Source of the DNA: Luminiphilus sp.
Lineage (GTDB): Bacteria; Pseudomonadota; Gammaproteobacteria; Pseudomonadales; Halieaceae
NCBI GenBank assembly: GCA_029242325.1
Contig: JAQWUD010000016.1
Span: 62,001-126,000 of the forward strand
Direction: 5' to 3'
DNA length: 64,000 bases
Position numbers and translations under genes: made by a program. Positions 47,573 to 59,280 of this stretch are shown here, one piece after another. How positions within the stretch are numbered: the first letter of the stretch is position 1; every line of letters starts with the position of its first letter. The notes below the pieces were generated by a model, which saw only the letters and a list, made by a program, of their open reading frames with translations, did not search any database and was not told the DNA's origin.

Positions 47573-47727
47573 CACCTCTCCATTCCTGTTTGTTTTGCAA
47601 CCCGCTTTTTGGGTGACTGAGACCGGACCGCCTCTGACCGTGACGCTGATGCAAAGGTTGGGTATGCGGTCATCCTCATGCCTCGCCGGTGCGCGCAAAC
47701 GACTACCAAAAACCCCTCAGCCGGGGC

Positions 47728-47754
47728 AAAAAAAAGACCCGCTTGGGCGAGTCT
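47728..47754 (-). terminator. Intrinsic terminator of rplM-rpsI
   Basis: On the minus strand an eight-base stem AGACTCGC/GCGGGTCT (one G-U pair) with loop CCAA is followed by eight T. It starts 24 bases after the rpsI stop. The other strand shows a weaker five-T version. Confidence 0.85.
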
Positions 47755-47777
47755 TTTTGATGTCTGCAGCGAATTTT

Positions 47778-48170
47778 TCAGCGCTTGGAGAACTGCGGCC
47801 TTCTTCGCGCCTTCCTGAGACCGACCTTTTTCCGCTCAACCTCTCTCGCATCACGAGTCACGTACCCCGCGGCTCTCAACGCACCCCGCAAGCTCTCGTC
47901 ATAATCAAGCAACGCTCGCGTCAGGCCATGACGAATGGCCCCTGCTTGGCCAAAGCTGCCTCCGCCCGTTACGGTAACATTGGCATCAAAATTGGCTGCA
48001 TTTTCGGTAAGTTCCAAGGGCTGGCGCACAATCATGCGAGCCACTTCACGCCCAAAGTACTCATCGATCGGGCGCCCATTAACTGTAATGTTGCCGCTAC
48101 CGTTGCGCAGAAACACACGTGCAGTCGAAGTCTTTCTTCGGCCTGTGCCGTAATATTGTGCGGTCGCCAT
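47778..48170 (-). CDS. rpsI: 30S ribosomal protein S9
   Basis: Small-subunit head protein whose C-terminal tail reaches P-site tRNA. The 130-residue protein starts [19 protein letters not shown] and ends RRRPQFSKR, the universal S9 tail. Located ten bases after rplM, followed by a strong terminator. Confidence 0.98.
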   Translation of the reverse strand: MATAQYYGTGRRKTSTARVFLRNGSGNITVNGRPIDEYFGREVARMIVRQPLELTENAANFDANVTVTGGGSFGQAGAIRHGLTRALLDYDESLRGALRAAGYVTRDAREVERKKVGLRKARRRPQFSKR

Positions 48171-48180
48171 CGCGGCCTCC

Positions 48181-48609
48181 TCAGATAGTCAGTGACTGCG
48201 GCAGCTGAGCCGCGTGTGGGTGCGCAGGCCCTGCATAGACCTTCAGCTTTTTCAGCATAGCTCGCCCCAGCGGGCTACGAGGCATCATGCCCTTAACCGC
48301 TCTTTGAAGAACCCGCTCGGGCGCTCGCTCGATAAGCTGTTCAAAGCTAGCAGATTTGATCCCACCCGGGAAACCCGTGTGATGGTAGTACATCTTGTCC
48401 GTTGACTTGGCGCCTGTAACGCGCAGCTTTTCGCAGTTCACTACGACGATGTAGTCACCCATATCCATGTGCGGGGTGTACTCGGACTTATGCTTCCCAC
48501 GCAGTCGATGTGCGATCTCAGTGGCAAGCCGACCGAGCGTCAAATTGTCAGCGTCAACAACGAACCAATCGTGGTGCACGTCGCCGGCCTTTGCGCTGTA
48601 TGTTTTCAT
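48181..48609 (-). CDS. rplM: 50S ribosomal protein L13
   Basis: Early-assembly large-subunit protein. The 142-residue length matches E. coli L13. It begins [20 protein letters not shown] and contains [18 protein letters not shown] and [19 protein letters not shown] use ATG 48609; the longer frame from 48675 is rejected by length and homology. Confidence 0.98.
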   Translation of the reverse strand: MKTYSAKAGDVHHDWFVVDADNLTLGRLATEIAHRLRGKHKSEYTPHMDMGDYIVVVNCEKLRVTGAKSTDKMYYHHTGFPGGIKSASFEQLIERAPERVLQRAVKGMMPRSPLGRAMLKKLKVYAGPAHPHAAQLPQSLTI

Positions 48610-48697
48610 GACCAAGGCCCCGAGGGCGGTGTAAAAAAGAGCGCGGATGATAATGGACAGAAAGACGCGTTTCAACCGTTATTTTGCCGCCGATGGG

Positions 48698-49804
48698 TCA
48701 GGGTCGGTGTTCCGTGCGCAGGTACTCGTGGGTTCGCATCTCCTGCAGTCTGGAAATGGTTCTGTCATATTCAAACCTGAGCCTACTGCCAGAATATATG
48801 GCCTCAGGGGCCACCTCCGCCGTAGCAATGAGCTTGACGTTACGGTCATAGAACTCGTCCACCATATTGATGAACCGGCGCGCCGCGTCCTCACGCTCGC
48901 CCGATAACCTTGGAATCCGCTCGATAATCACCGTGTGATACTCACGAGCAATCTCGACAAAATCGGCCGCGCTCCTGGGCTCCTCACAGAGCGTCCCGAA
49001 GGAAAACCATGCCAGACCGGGGCCAGTGCCCAGCGATTGGAGTTTTCTGTGGTTGATTTCCAACGTCAGCGGCTCGCTGGTGATACGTCCTCCCAACGAT
49101 TCGAAGTATTCAGAAAGCGCATTATTGCCGATCACATCGTGAGGCATATGCCACAGATCTGCCCTCTGCAGCGTCCGAAAGCGATAGTCAGTCTCAGAAT
49201 TGAGCAATACGATGTCGAGGTGCTCTTCCAACAACGCTATTGCGGGGAGAAAGCGCGCCCGCTGCAATCCATCACGATAGAGCTCCCGGGGGGGGATGTT
49301 CGATGTGGCCACCAGAGCCACACCCCGCTGAATCAGTGTGTCGATCAACCCGGCAAGAATCATCGCGTCACCAATGTCGCTGACGAAAAACTCGTCTAGA
49401 CACAGAATGAGCGCATCGGCCGCAATTTCATCGGCAACCATCTCGATCGGATTGGCGGTGCCACTATGCACTGTTAACGACTGATGAACTCGCTGCATGA
49501 AGCGGTGGAAGTGTATTCGGAGTTTTCTTTCAAACGGTAGACTATCGAAGAAAGCGTCCACCAAATGGGTTTTACCGCGGCCTACTCCGCCCCAAACATA
49601 GAGCCCACGCTCCGGAGGCCGAATCCGCCCAAGGCGCTTTTTAACGCGCACCCACCATTTCTGATCAAGTTGTTCGCGCGCAATTAACCGATGGCTGAGC
49701 GCGTCGAGCTGGCGCACCAATGTACCCTGCGCCGGATCTGCGAGCAATGCACCTGAAGCCAAATCGCGCTGATAGCGCTCTAGGGGTGTCAAAACGTCTG
49801 TCAT
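48698..49804 (-). CDS. zapE: Cell division ATPase ZapE (AFG1 family)
   Basis: AFG1-type AAA ATPase that destabilises FtsZ polymers at constriction in E. coli. The 368-residue protein has Walker A GGVGRGKT (72-79), HFHRFMQRVH, Walker B LILCLDEFFV and VALVATSNIPP. The start at 49804 gives MTDVLTPLERYQRDL. It is divergent from zapG, and its 3' end lies 89 bases before rplM, so rplM is probably transcribed from inside or behind it. Confidence 0.93.
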   Translation of the reverse strand: MTDVLTPLERYQRDLASGALLADPAQGTLVRQLDALSHRLIAREQLDQKWWVRVKKRLGRIRPPERGLYVWGGVGRGKTHLVDAFFDSLPFERKLRIHFHRFMQRVHQSLTVHSGTANPIEMVADEIAADALILCLDEFFVSDIGDAMILAGLIDTLIQRGVALVATSNIPPRELYRDGLQRARFLPAIALLEEHLDIVLLNSETDYRFRTLQRADLWHMPHDVIGNNALSEYFESLGGRITSEPLTLEINHRKLQSLGTGPGLAWFSFGTLCEEPRSAADFVEIAREYHTVIIERIPRLSGEREDAARRFINMVDEFYDRNVKLIATAEVAPEAIYSGSRLRFEYDRTISRLQEMRTHEYLRTEHRP

Positions 49805-50018
49805 GTTTGGGCTGTGATTGTCGAGCGCCGCAAAGGGTAACATGGCAAAACGCTGCATGGCGTTGCTACCGCTGGAGCAAATGCGTCGCAGCGAAGCGAC
49901 ACGACGCCACGCTGGTCGTAGAGTACACTAGAGGCATAGGGTGGCGACGCAGTCAATCATGCCTTTGCAGAACCCACCCGCAGATGCCACTGGATAGGAT
50001 GACTAAAGGCGGAAGATC

Positions 50019-50468
50019 ATGTATTCACTCACCCATCTGATTATTGCTTTAATCACTGGAGGAGCCATCGGCGGTGCGGCTGGCTGGTACGCCGCGCTTA
50101 CATCTCGCGGTGATAATAAGCGTCGGCTCATTATAGAGCTTGAGAACCAGCTAGATCATGCGAAACAGAGCCGGGCTGATTATGAAGCGGAGGTATCCGA
50201 GCATTTTTCCCACACTGCAGATTTGCTCCACAAACTGACTGATGATTATCGCGCTGTCTACACGCACCTCGCGGCGGGCGCCGAGCAATTGTGCGGCGAT
50301 CATGTCACGATGACAGAAGGCGCCTTAACGGGTCCTGACAGCGCGGACACTGACAAACCGCACTTGATGGAAGTGGCACAGCCTCTTGATTACGCCCCGA
50401 AGAAGCCAGATGAACAGGGTCAACTCTCGGAGACGTTTGGTCTGGATAAGAGCAACAGCGCTGCCTAA
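50019..50468 (+). CDS. zapG: ZapG / YhcB (DUF1043) inner-membrane protein
   Basis: One N-terminal membrane helix with glycine-rich face (residues ~5-27) and a cytoplasmic coiled coil (about 35-95), the organisation of YhcB, which links cell division and envelope growth. The tail is acidic and likely disordered. The 149-residue length is near the family norm. Ribosome site GGCGGAAG precedes ATG 50019. It is divergent from zapE, the usual pairing. Confidence 0.88.
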   Translation: MYSLTHLIIALITGGAIGGAAGWYAALTSRGDNKRRLIIELENQLDHAKQSRADYEAEVSEHFSHTADLLHKLTDDYRAVYTHLAAGAEQLCGDHVTMTEGALTGPDSADTDKPHLMEVAQPLDYAPKKPDEQGQLSETFGLDKSNSAA

Positions 50469-50469
50469 C

Positions 50470-51225
50470 TCAGGCTGGGTTTTCTATCTCGATGTATTGG
50501 TGGGTGCAGTCCAAAGCGTTCGCCACCTGCTCTCCCACCGCCTGAACGCCATATCGCTCGGTAGCATGATGCCCCGCAGCAATAAAACAAATCCCACGCT
50601 CCTTGGCGACGTGAATGGTCTGCTCTGATACCTCGCCCGTGACATAAACATGAGCACCCGCGTCGGCGGCCTGCTCAATGTAGTGTTGACCGGCTCCCGT
50701 GCACCACACCAACTTTTGAACCTCGCCCTGTCCCACACTCATCGGTGCTCTCCCCAGCTTTTCGGCCAGGTCAATGCAAAGTGTCTGCAACGAAACGGGT
50801 TGCGGCAACTGTCCGTAAAATAGCGGCAGATTGGGGTCTGCGGGATCTAGCGGCTTTGGCTCTTCAACTCCCATTAACTGTCCAAGTAAGACATTGTTGC
50901 CGAACACCGGATGCCAATCGATGGGCAAATGGTAGGCGAACAGATTGATGTCAGCGCGCATCAGCGTGCGCAGTCGTGCTGCTTTCATACCGACTACCGC
51001 TGGCTCTTCCGCCCGCCAGAAGTACCCGTGATGGACAAGGATCGCATCCGCTCCCGAGGCCACCGCCGCGTCAAGCAGTGCCTGACTGGCGGTAACGCCC
51101 GTGACCAAATGGGCTATGTGCTCCGCCCCCTCCACTTGCAATCCGTTAGGACAGTAATCCCGGAATTGCCGGGGGCTTAGCAAAGCATCGAGATAGGCGC
51201 TCAACGCTTGTCGGGTGCAGGCCAT
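50470..51225 (-). CDS. Nif3-like dinuclear metal-centre protein (YbgI family)
   Basis: A 251-residue Nif3/YbgI protein, toroid-forming, with two metal ions of uncertain role. Metal-ligand motifs are ILVHHGYFW, FAYHLPIDWH and, near the C-terminus, AAGHHATERYGV. Often labelled GTP cyclohydrolase I type 2, but that activity is not generally established. I start at ATG 51225 (MACTRQAL). The longer frame (51321) reads a cysteine-rich string over the degS promoter. Divergent from the DegS-like gene by 76 bases. Confidence 0.87.
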   Translation of the reverse strand: MACTRQALSAYLDALLSPRQFRDYCPNGLQVEGAEHIAHLVTGVTASQALLDAAVASGADAILVHHGYFWRAEEPAVVGMKAARLRTLMRADINLFAYHLPIDWHPVFGNNVLLGQLMGVEEPKPLDPADPNLPLFYGQLPQPVSLQTLCIDLAEKLGRAPMSVGQGEVQKLVWCTGAGQHYIEQAADAGAHVYVTGEVSEQTIHVAKERGICFIAAGHHATERYGVQAVGEQVANALDCTHQYIEIENPA

Positions 51226-51301
51226 GACGGTTTTACCACAATGACAGGAATGAGGAGAATAACGCGCACCCCATGATTTACAATGGGGGCAGGAGAGACG
51301 A

Positions 51302-52405
51302 TTGAAACAAGAACTCAACAATTTGGTATGGCCAGCTTTGGTTGGCGTGCTTGCCGCAGCACTGATCTTGGATCAGTGGGTTATTCAACGCCCTGAAGGC
51401 GGAGATCAACTGCTCCGGAGCAGCTATCGCGAGGCAGTCTCTCTGGCAACACCCTCCGTGGTAAACATCTATACCGCAAAACTGGTGGAAGCCCGCAGGG
51501 ACATGCGATTGAACGCCCCGCTGTTGCGACGCCTCAGATCTAATCCAGATGGCGCGCAGAGAATAGAGCGGTCACTGGGGTCTGGCGTAATCCTGTCTAC
51601 CGAAGGCCACGTCATCACCAACAACCACGTGATAGCCGGAGCCGATGCCATTCAGATTTTGCTGGCGGATGGCCGGTCGACCACCGCATCTGTGGTCGGT
51701 AGCGACCCTGAGACCGATCTCGCTATTCTAAAAATCGATCTGCCCGACCTGATGCCTATCGATCTGGCAGAGACGAAGGACATTGCCGTGGGTGATGTAG
51801 TGCTGGCTATTGGCAACCCCTACGGGTTCGGACATTCGGTCTCCCAGGGAATTATCTCTGGCGTTGGACGGTTTGGTTTACAACTGGCGACGTACGAAAA
51901 TTACATTCAGACCGACGCGACAATCCATCTTGGCAGCTCTGGCGGCGCTCTGATCAACATCCAAGGTCAGCTGGTTGGCATCAACACCCTGATCTACACC
52001 GCCGGAGGTGACACTGCGGGTGAAACACCGGGTATTGGCATCAACCTCGCCACCCCCAGTGACCTCGCGGCGTCTGTGCTGGAGGACATCGTTCAGTACG
52101 GACGAGTGATTCGGGGTTGGTTGGGCGTCAGCGTTGATGTGCTGTTCTCTGAGGGAGCATCGGGCGTCCCCGTGCAACAGCTCATCATCACCGATTTAGC
52201 ACGCGGCGGGCCAGCAGAACGCGCCGGCATCCTCCTGAACGACATCATCGTGTCAATGGACGGGGAGCCTGTCGTTGATGGCAGAGCCGCTATGCTGCAG
52301 ATCGCGCGACTTCGGCCCGGTCACTTGTTGCGTGTAGGCCTTGAGAGAGCAGGCAGCACGGTGGAGTTGGAAGCAGTAGTCGGTACGCGCGGTAGGGGCC
52401 AGTAA
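51302..52405 (+). CDS. degS: DegS/AlgW-type periplasmic serine protease
   Basis: Membrane-anchored HtrA protease that senses misfolded porins through its PDZ domain and cuts anti-sigma-E. The 367-residue protein starts with TTG, justified by AGGAGA five bases upstream. Anchor helix about 10-26, catalytic triad H109 (TNNHVI), D139 (PETDLA), S213, and one PDZ domain (about 265-360). The serine motif reads GSSGGA where family members normally have GNSGGA. One PDZ domain and the N-terminal anchor favour DegS over DegP. It is convergent with hisD. Confidence 0.92.
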   Translation: MKQELNNLVWPALVGVLAAALILDQWVIQRPEGGDQLLRSSYREAVSLATPSVVNIYTAKLVEARRDMRLNAPLLRRLRSNPDGAQRIERSLGSGVILSTEGHVITNNHVIAGADAIQILLADGRSTTASVVGSDPETDLAILKIDLPDLMPIDLAETKDIAVGDVVLAIGNPYGFGHSVSQGIISGVGRFGLQLATYENYIQTDATIHLGSSGGALINIQGQLVGINTLIYTAGGDTAGETPGIGINLATPSDLAASVLEDIVQYGRVIRGWLGVSVDVLFSEGASGVPVQQLIITDLARGGPAERAGILLNDIIVSMDGEPVVDGRAAMLQIARLRPGHLLRVGLERAGSTVELEAVVGTRGRGQ

Positions 52406-52406
52406 T

Positions 52407-53720
52407 TCAGTCTTTGCTGTCCATGCGAGCGCGAGCACTCATGGCGTGCGCGGTCAGGGACTCGGCATTTGCTATCTCGGCTGCTACCGCACCCAATGCG
52501 CGCGCGCCACTCTCCGAGATCTTGATAAGACTGGTCCGTCTCTGAAAATCGTACACACCCAATGGCGAGGCGAAGCGGGCTGACCCTGCCGTCGGCAACA
52601 CGTGATTAGGCCCCGCACAATAATCACCGAGCGCCTCAGAGGACATGGCACCCATAAAAATGGCGCCCGCTGCCCCGATATGATCGACCAAGGCATCGGG
52701 TTGGGAGACCGCCAATTCAAGATGCTCGGGGGCCAGTCGGTTGCTGAGCTCAACCGCTTGCTCGAGGTCTGGGACCTTGATCAGCGCCCCACGGTTTCGC
52801 AGCGACGCTTCAATGATTTCTCGCCGCGGCATTGTGGGCAATCGGGCCGCAATACAGCGGGCCACCGCATCGATGTACTCAGCGTCTGGGGAAATCAGAA
52901 TGGCCTGCGCGCACTCGTCATGTTCCGCTTGGGCAAACAAATCCAGCGTCACCCACTCGGGGCTCACCGAGCCATCAGCGATAATCAGGATTTCGGAAGG
53001 ACCGGCAATCATATCGATCCCGACACGACCGAAGACCTGTCGTTTGGCCTCGGCGACGTAACGATTGCCAGGGCCCACGATTTTGTCCACGCTCGGTATC
53101 GTTTCAGTGCCGTAAGCGAGCGCCGCGACTGCTTGAGCACCTCCAACACTGTATACCCTGTCGACTCCGGCAAGCTTGGCTGCCGCCAACACCACCGGAT
53201 TGAGCTCTCCCTTCGGAGCAGGAGCTACCATCACAATATCGGAAACTCCTGCCACCTTCGCAGGAATCGCGTTCATCAAGACTGAAGAAGGATAACTGGC
53301 GCGTCCCCCAGGCACATAAATCCCCACACAATCCAGGGCAGACACACGCTGCCCCAGCACATTTCCATCAGCGTCCTCATAGTGCCAGCTGAGCGCAAGC
53401 TGCCGCTCATGAAAATCGCGGATTCGATCCGCCGCGTCACTGAGTGCATCGCGCACCCCAGCATCTATTAAAGTCATGGATTGGTTCAGCTGTTCCGGAG
53501 TCAGGCAAAAGGCCTCAATCCGTTCCGCGTCCCGGTGATCAAACTCATTGGTGAAGCGCACCACTGCCTCGTCACCCTCTGCAGCCACCGCGGCAATAAT
53601 GCGCGCTACAACAGCTGTCAAATCTGAATCAGACTCCGCCGGAGACATTAATAACCTGTTAAATTCGCGTCGGAAGTCAGGATCAGTGGCGTCAAGGCGC
53701 GCGATGTCTCCACCCGTCAT
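52407..53720 (-). CDS. hisD: Histidinol dehydrogenase
   Basis: Zinc enzyme for the last two steps of histidine synthesis, histidinol to histidine. The 437-residue protein has [11 protein letters not shown], the catalytic zinc/His segment [15 protein letters not shown], and PEHLELAV and [10 protein letters not shown]. It overlaps hisG by four bases. hisC, which often follows, is absent; the next gene is convergent. Confidence 0.97.
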   Translation of the reverse strand: MTGGDIARLDATDPDFRREFNRLLMSPAESDSDLTAVVARIIAAVAAEGDEAVVRFTNEFDHRDAERIEAFCLTPEQLNQSMTLIDAGVRDALSDAADRIRDFHERQLALSWHYEDADGNVLGQRVSALDCVGIYVPGGRASYPSSVLMNAIPAKVAGVSDIVMVAPAPKGELNPVVLAAAKLAGVDRVYSVGGAQAVAALAYGTETIPSVDKIVGPGNRYVAEAKRQVFGRVGIDMIAGPSEILIIADGSVSPEWVTLDLFAQAEHDECAQAILISPDAEYIDAVARCIAARLPTMPRREIIEASLRNRGALIKVPDLEQAVELSNRLAPEHLELAVSQPDALVDHIGAAGAIFMGAMSSEALGDYCAGPNHVLPTAGSARFASPLGVYDFQRRTSLIKISESGARALGAVAAEIANAESLTAHAMSARARMDSKD

Positions 53721-54379
53721 TTGCGCGCCTCGCGTGGGGATACCACCTCAGAGAGGGCTCCAATCAGCGTCTGTACGGACCCGTGCCGAGTCCTCATTGA
53801 GGCTTTGTTCACAATGAGTCGGGAGGAAATTTCCGCAATCAGCTCGAGCGGCACCATTCCGTTTTCTGCCAACGTCTTTCCCGTATCCACGATATCAACA
53901 ATTTCGTCCGCCAGACCCATTAGCGGGGCCAACTCCATGGAGCCATAAAGCTTTATCAGGTCGGCGTGGATGCCTTTACGGGAATAATGGTTGCGCGCAA
54001 CGTTGAGAAACTTGGTTGCGACCCGAACGCGTCGCCGCATTGCCGGCGGCTCCGCATCTGATTGCGGCCCAGCGGTCATGAGACGACACCGCGCAATACC
54101 CAGATCGAGCGGCTCATAAATGCCGGTATCACCGTACTCCAACAACATATCCTTGCCGACAATTCCCACATCAGCCGCACCATGTTGGACATAGGTCGGC
54201 ACATCTGTACCCCTGAGTACAACGAGATCAACCTTGGGCAAGTTGGTAGGAACAATCAGTTTTCGACTCGACTCCAGGTCTTCCAGAGGCTTGATGCCCA
54301 CTGCCGCCAGGAGCGGGAGTGTCTCCTCCAGAATGCGGCCCTTGGTGAGGGCAATGGTTAAATTGTGTTCAATTTTCAT
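53717..54379 (-). CDS. hisG: ATP phosphoribosyltransferase, short form
   Basis: Commits ATP and PRPP to histidine synthesis. At 220 residues this is the short HisG form, which lacks the C-terminal histidine-sensing domain and normally needs the HisZ partner; hisZ must be elsewhere. Motifs: [40 protein letters not shown] and the PRPP loop [16 protein letters not shown]. Start at 54379 (MKIEHN), four bases after the murA stop; a 77-codon longer frame lies within murA and is rejected. Confidence 0.95.
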   Translation of the reverse strand: MKIEHNLTIALTKGRILEETLPLLAAVGIKPLEDLESSRKLIVPTNLPKVDLVVLRGTDVPTYVQHGAADVGIVGKDMLLEYGDTGIYEPLDLGIARCRLMTAGPQSDAEPPAMRRRVRVATKFLNVARNHYSRKGIHADLIKLYGSMELAPLMGLADEIVDIVDTGKTLAENGMVPLELIAEISSRLIVNKASMRTRHGSVQTLIGALSEVVSPREARK

Positions 54380-54383
54380 GCGC

Positions 54384-55897
<1,514 letters not shown>

Positions 55898-55905
<8 letters not shown>

Positions 55906-56602
55906 TTACGACCTCCTCAATTTGTTCAGAGAGTGTTGCATTCCATTCACTAATGACCCGATCCAGATCACCCTCCGCCTCTCTGGCCAACGCATCAAAT
56001 TGGCTTCGATAAATCTCACCGAGATTGATTGTTTCAATAATCAGATTTCTGAGCCGCCATACACCGTCTTTATACTGCCCCATCTGATAACGAATGGTGT
56101 AAACGCGGTCCGCGTCGCCGAAGACCAACTGAGTGACCGATGCAATGCGTGTGCTTTGCGCGGAAACCTCGGCTCCTTGTACTTCCATTTTGGCACCACC
56201 AAACGCAAGCAGCCCCTTAGCATAGCTCCTGATCAAGCCTTCGCGTAGCGTGATGGCGAACTGATCGCGCTGGCCTTTAAGTATCTCCCTGCCCGCTGCA
56301 TCGAGTGACGGGCCACGGCTGTAGTAATCACCCATCACCGCCGTCGCAAAACCCCGCCAATCGACCAATTCGGCCAGCGCGCCATCGATCTCAAGAAAAT
56401 ACCGATCGGGGTCCTCATCAAAATAGGTATTGGCCTCAGCTACGATGCCCATTACGTTTGCAGTCACTTCTGCAATCACGTCCGCAGGCCCTCGATTGCC
56501 CGCTATCTGATCATCACTCTGTGCCGCAACAGGTAGACCGCCTGCAAACCAGAACGACATCGTTAGTGTCCATGCGATAACGCGACTCACACTACCCTCC
56601 AT
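55898..56602 (-). CDS. mlaC: MlaC-type periplasmic phospholipid-binding protein
   Basis: Ttg2D/MlaC shuttle that carries phospholipid between the outer-membrane MlaA complex and inner-membrane MlaFEDB. The 234-residue protein has a signal peptide (cleavage near PVAAQS), then the family fold: PDRYFLEIDGALAELVDWRGFATAVMGDYY, IVSTQLV-like and WRLRNLIIETINLGEIYRSQF. Start at ATG 56602. mlaF, mlaE and mlaD, which should be upstream, and mlaB, which should be downstream, are not in the neighbourhood: the next gene is divergent yrbG. Confidence 0.9.
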
Positions 56603-56812
56603 TTGCCTCTTGGCCAGCCTCAGTAAGATTGGGCCACCATCCTTAGGTTGGGCGGCCGAGCAATAACGGTGAGGGACCACCTCACCGGGGGAGACTGGGT
56701 TACACTGCGTGCCTGGCGCTGCTACCGAGGCAACGTAACACTCACTCGAGACCCTATGATACCTGATCAATGTGTCTGGGACTGCCGCAGATACCGGGAA
56801 CAGAGGATTTTA

Positions 56813-57772
56813 ATGGTGATATGGCATGCGGCCATCATTCTAGTGGGATTGGTAGCATTGGTTTGGAGCGCCGATCGCTTCGTAGATGGCGCCTCTGCCA
56901 TAGCCAAGCAGGCAGGGCTCACGCCCATGCTGATTGGGTTGACTGTCGTGTCGGTAGGCACATCTGCGCCCGAAGTGTTAATTTCAGTGATGGCCTCCAC
57001 ATCCGGTTCCGGTGCGCTGGCTGTCGGCAATGCGCTGGGCTCCAATATTGCCAACGTTGGTCTGGTGTTGGGCCTCACACTGTTTGTCGCTCCCATTGCG
57101 ATCAACCGAGACACCACGTTTATCGACTTGCCTATTTTATTAGCGGCGGTGGTATTCACCGGATGGTTGCTGAGTGATCTCTCTCTGTCATCCGGTGACA
57201 GCTTGCTGCTCTTGCTGGCACTCGCGGTATTTTTCGTCAGGATCACCCAACTTGCTCACAAGACAAAGCATGACAGCGAGGCGCGGCCCATTCCGGAGCT
57301 CTCAACTCTCAATGCCTGGGCGTCATTTACGGGGGGGCTGGTGCTTCTGATTGCCTCGTCTCGCACTTTGGTCTGGTCGGCATCCGAGGTGGCACTGTCC
57401 TTGGGTGTTTCGGAGTTGGTCATCGGATTGACCATCGTCGCGGTGGGCACCAGTTTACCTGAGCTCGCAGCATCCATCGCGAGCGCTCTCAAGGGCCATG
57501 CGGATATGGCGATTGGCGCCATTGTCGGCTCTAACATGTTCAATATCCTGTTGGTGCTGGCCATACCGGGCTTTTGGGGAGATCTTCCCCTTGCACAAGA
57601 GGTCCTGCATCGTGATCTTGTCGCGGTATTTCTAACAACCCTTGCACTTGCGCTGGCGGCGCTGTGGAGTTGGAATGGTAAGCAAGGCTCGGGCAGGCTT
57701 CAGCGCCTGACGGGCTTTACCTTGCTATCGCTATACATCGCTTATTATCTCTGGCTCTTCAAATCGCTCTAA
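56813..57772 (+). CDS. Calcium/sodium:proton antiporter-family membrane protein YrbG
   Basis: A 319-residue CaCA-superfamily exchanger with about ten helices and two inverted alpha repeats, GTSAPEVLISVMAS... and GTSLPELAASIAS..., each followed by GN/GSN-x-N. Homologue of YrbG/CaxA beside kdsD. Ion specificity is unproven; calcium/sodium is likely. The ATG at 56813 has an AGAGGA site. The upstream longer frame from 56648 is rejected. First gene of the kds-lpt operon; stop is three bases before kdsD. Confidence 0.9.
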   Translation: MVIWHAAIILVGLVALVWSADRFVDGASAIAKQAGLTPMLIGLTVVSVGTSAPEVLISVMASTSGSGALAVGNALGSNIANVGLVLGLTLFVAPIAINRDTTFIDLPILLAAVVFTGWLLSDLSLSSGDSLLLLLALAVFFVRITQLAHKTKHDSEARPIPELSTLNAWASFTGGLVLLIASSRTLVWSASEVALSLGVSELVIGLTIVAVGTSLPELAASIASALKGHADMAIGAIVGSNMFNILLVLAIPGFWGDLPLAQEVLHRDLVAVFLTTLALALAALWSWNGKQGSGRLQRLTGFTLLSLYIAYYLWLFKSL

Positions 57773-57775
57773 CCC

Positions 57776-58756
57776 ATGACTTCTGACGCAGACCACTTCT
57801 TTTCTCAATCCGCGATACGCACCATCGAAATGGAGGCGTTTGCCGTATCCTCCCTTACAGAGGGCATCGGCCCGGCATTTAGCGATGCTTGCAAGCGCCT
57901 GCTTGCTACAACGGGCCGAGTGGTGGTCACTGGTATGGGTAAAAGTGGCCACATTGCAGGGAAAATTGCCGCCACTCTGGCCAGTACCGGTACGCCCGCT
58001 TTTTTCCTGCACCCCGGAGAAGCGTCACACGGCGATATGGGAATGATCACCCGGCATGACTGCGTGATAGCCCTGTCGAACAGCGGCAGCACCGCCGAAA
58101 TATTGACGCTGCTGCCCCTCATCAAACGCATGAACGTCCCTTTGATCAGCATCACGGGAGACCCCCAATCTGAGCTCGCCGCCGCGTCAGATGCACACCT
58201 CCTCGCTGCCGTAGACACCGAAGCGTGCCCCTTGAATTTAGCACCAACGTCAAGCACCACCGCCGCATTGGTGATGGGAGATGCATTGGCCATTGCTGTT
58301 CTGGAAGCTCGAGGCTTTACCGCAGAAAAATTTGCCTTCTCGCATCCGGGTGGCGCACTCGGACGCAGGCTGCTCCTGCAAGTCGCTGACGTAATGGCAG
58401 CGGGTGACGATATCCCCTGCGTATCCCCCTCGGTCAATCTCATCGACACCCTCTGTGAAATCACGCAGAAAGGTCTGGGCATGACTGCGATAGCCGGTCC
58501 AGACCTCCGCCTGAAAGGCGTCTTCACAGATGGCGACCTGCGCAGAGCAGTCGAGGAACACCATGACTTGCTGGGCACTCAATTAGAGAGCGTTATGACC
58601 ACGGGAGCACGCACAGTGTCGGAAGACATGCTCGCTGCAGAAGCCCTTGGTCTGATGGAGAGAAGTGGTATCAGTTCTCTGGTAGTGGTCGATGTTGATG
58701 AAAAGATTCGCGGCGTCGTCACGCTATTGGCTTTGCTGCGGGCAGGCATATCGTGA
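57776..58756 (+). CDS. kdsD: Arabinose-5-phosphate isomerase
   Basis: Converts ribulose-5-phosphate to arabinose-5-phosphate for Kdo synthesis. The 326-residue protein has an SIS domain (about 40-180; VVTGMGKSGHIAGKIAATL and SNSGSTAEIL) and two CBS repeats (about 205-325; VMTTGARTVSEDMLAAEAL in the second). It is placed between yrbG and kdsC and overlaps kdsC by four bases. Confidence 0.95.
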   Translation: MTSDADHFFSQSAIRTIEMEAFAVSSLTEGIGPAFSDACKRLLATTGRVVVTGMGKSGHIAGKIAATLASTGTPAFFLHPGEASHGDMGMITRHDCVIALSNSGSTAEILTLLPLIKRMNVPLISITGDPQSELAAASDAHLLAAVDTEACPLNLAPTSSTTAALVMGDALAIAVLEARGFTAEKFAFSHPGGALGRRLLLQVADVMAAGDDIPCVSPSVNLIDTLCEITQKGLGMTAIAGPDLRLKGVFTDGDLRRAVEEHHDLLGTQLESVMTTGARTVSEDMLAAEALGLMERSGISSLVVVDVDEKIRGVVTLLALLRAGIS

Positions 58757-59280
58757 CCGGCCGCGCGGCACAAATCGCTGAAACTGTGCAACTGGTTGTT
58801 CTCGATGTGGACGGCGTGCTCACTGATGGCACGGTTATATGTGGCGGGGGTCTAGAAGAAGAGATCAAGTCTTTCAACGTTAAAGATGGCCTCGGCATAA
58901 AGCTATTGCAAAGAGCAGGAATCGAAGTCGCCATTATCACAGGCCGTGCGTCGAAAGCCGTCGAGTGGCGCGCAGGAGAACTGGGCATCAAGGCACTCGT
59001 CCAAGGCCGCGAAGACAAGGGCACCGCTCTGCTGGAACTCCTGCAAACCGCGGGCATCAACCCATCTGCTGTTGCTTATATGGGAGACGATTTGCCCGAT
59101 ATTAGCGCGTTGAAGCTGGCGGGGCTCGCCACCTGCCCCAGCGACGCTGTTAAGGCCGTAAAGGAAATCGCCGACTGGATCGCACCAAACGCCGGCGGGT
59201 GTGGCGCGGTCCGCGCGCTCAGCGATTTTATTCTCGATTCGCAAGGTAAGTTGCGTGGGCAACAAGAGCCATTTCAGTGA
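58753..59280 (+). CDS. kdsC: Kdo-8-phosphate phosphatase
   Basis: HAD phosphatase that releases Kdo from Kdo-8-phosphate. At 175 residues it has the tetramer-type HAD motif LDVDGVLTDG with nucleophile D18 and D20, motif II AIITGRASKA and motif III/IV MGDDLPD. The GTG start overlaps the kdsD stop (GTGA), and its own stop overlaps lptC in the same way. Confidence 0.96.
   Translation: MTGRAAQIAETVQLVVLDVDGVLTDGTVICGGGLEEEIKSFNVKDGLGIKLLQRAGIEVAIITGRASKAVEWRAGELGIKALVQGREDKGTALLELLQTAGINPSAVAYMGDDLPDISALKLAGLATCPSDAVKAVKEIADWIAPNAGGCGAVRALSDFILDSQGKLRGQQEPFQ

Noticed and set aside
57805-58578. 257-codon minus-strand frame opposite kdsD.
   Set aside because: Antisense to a conserved gene; composition is Ser/Arg/Pro-rich as expected for a shadow frame.
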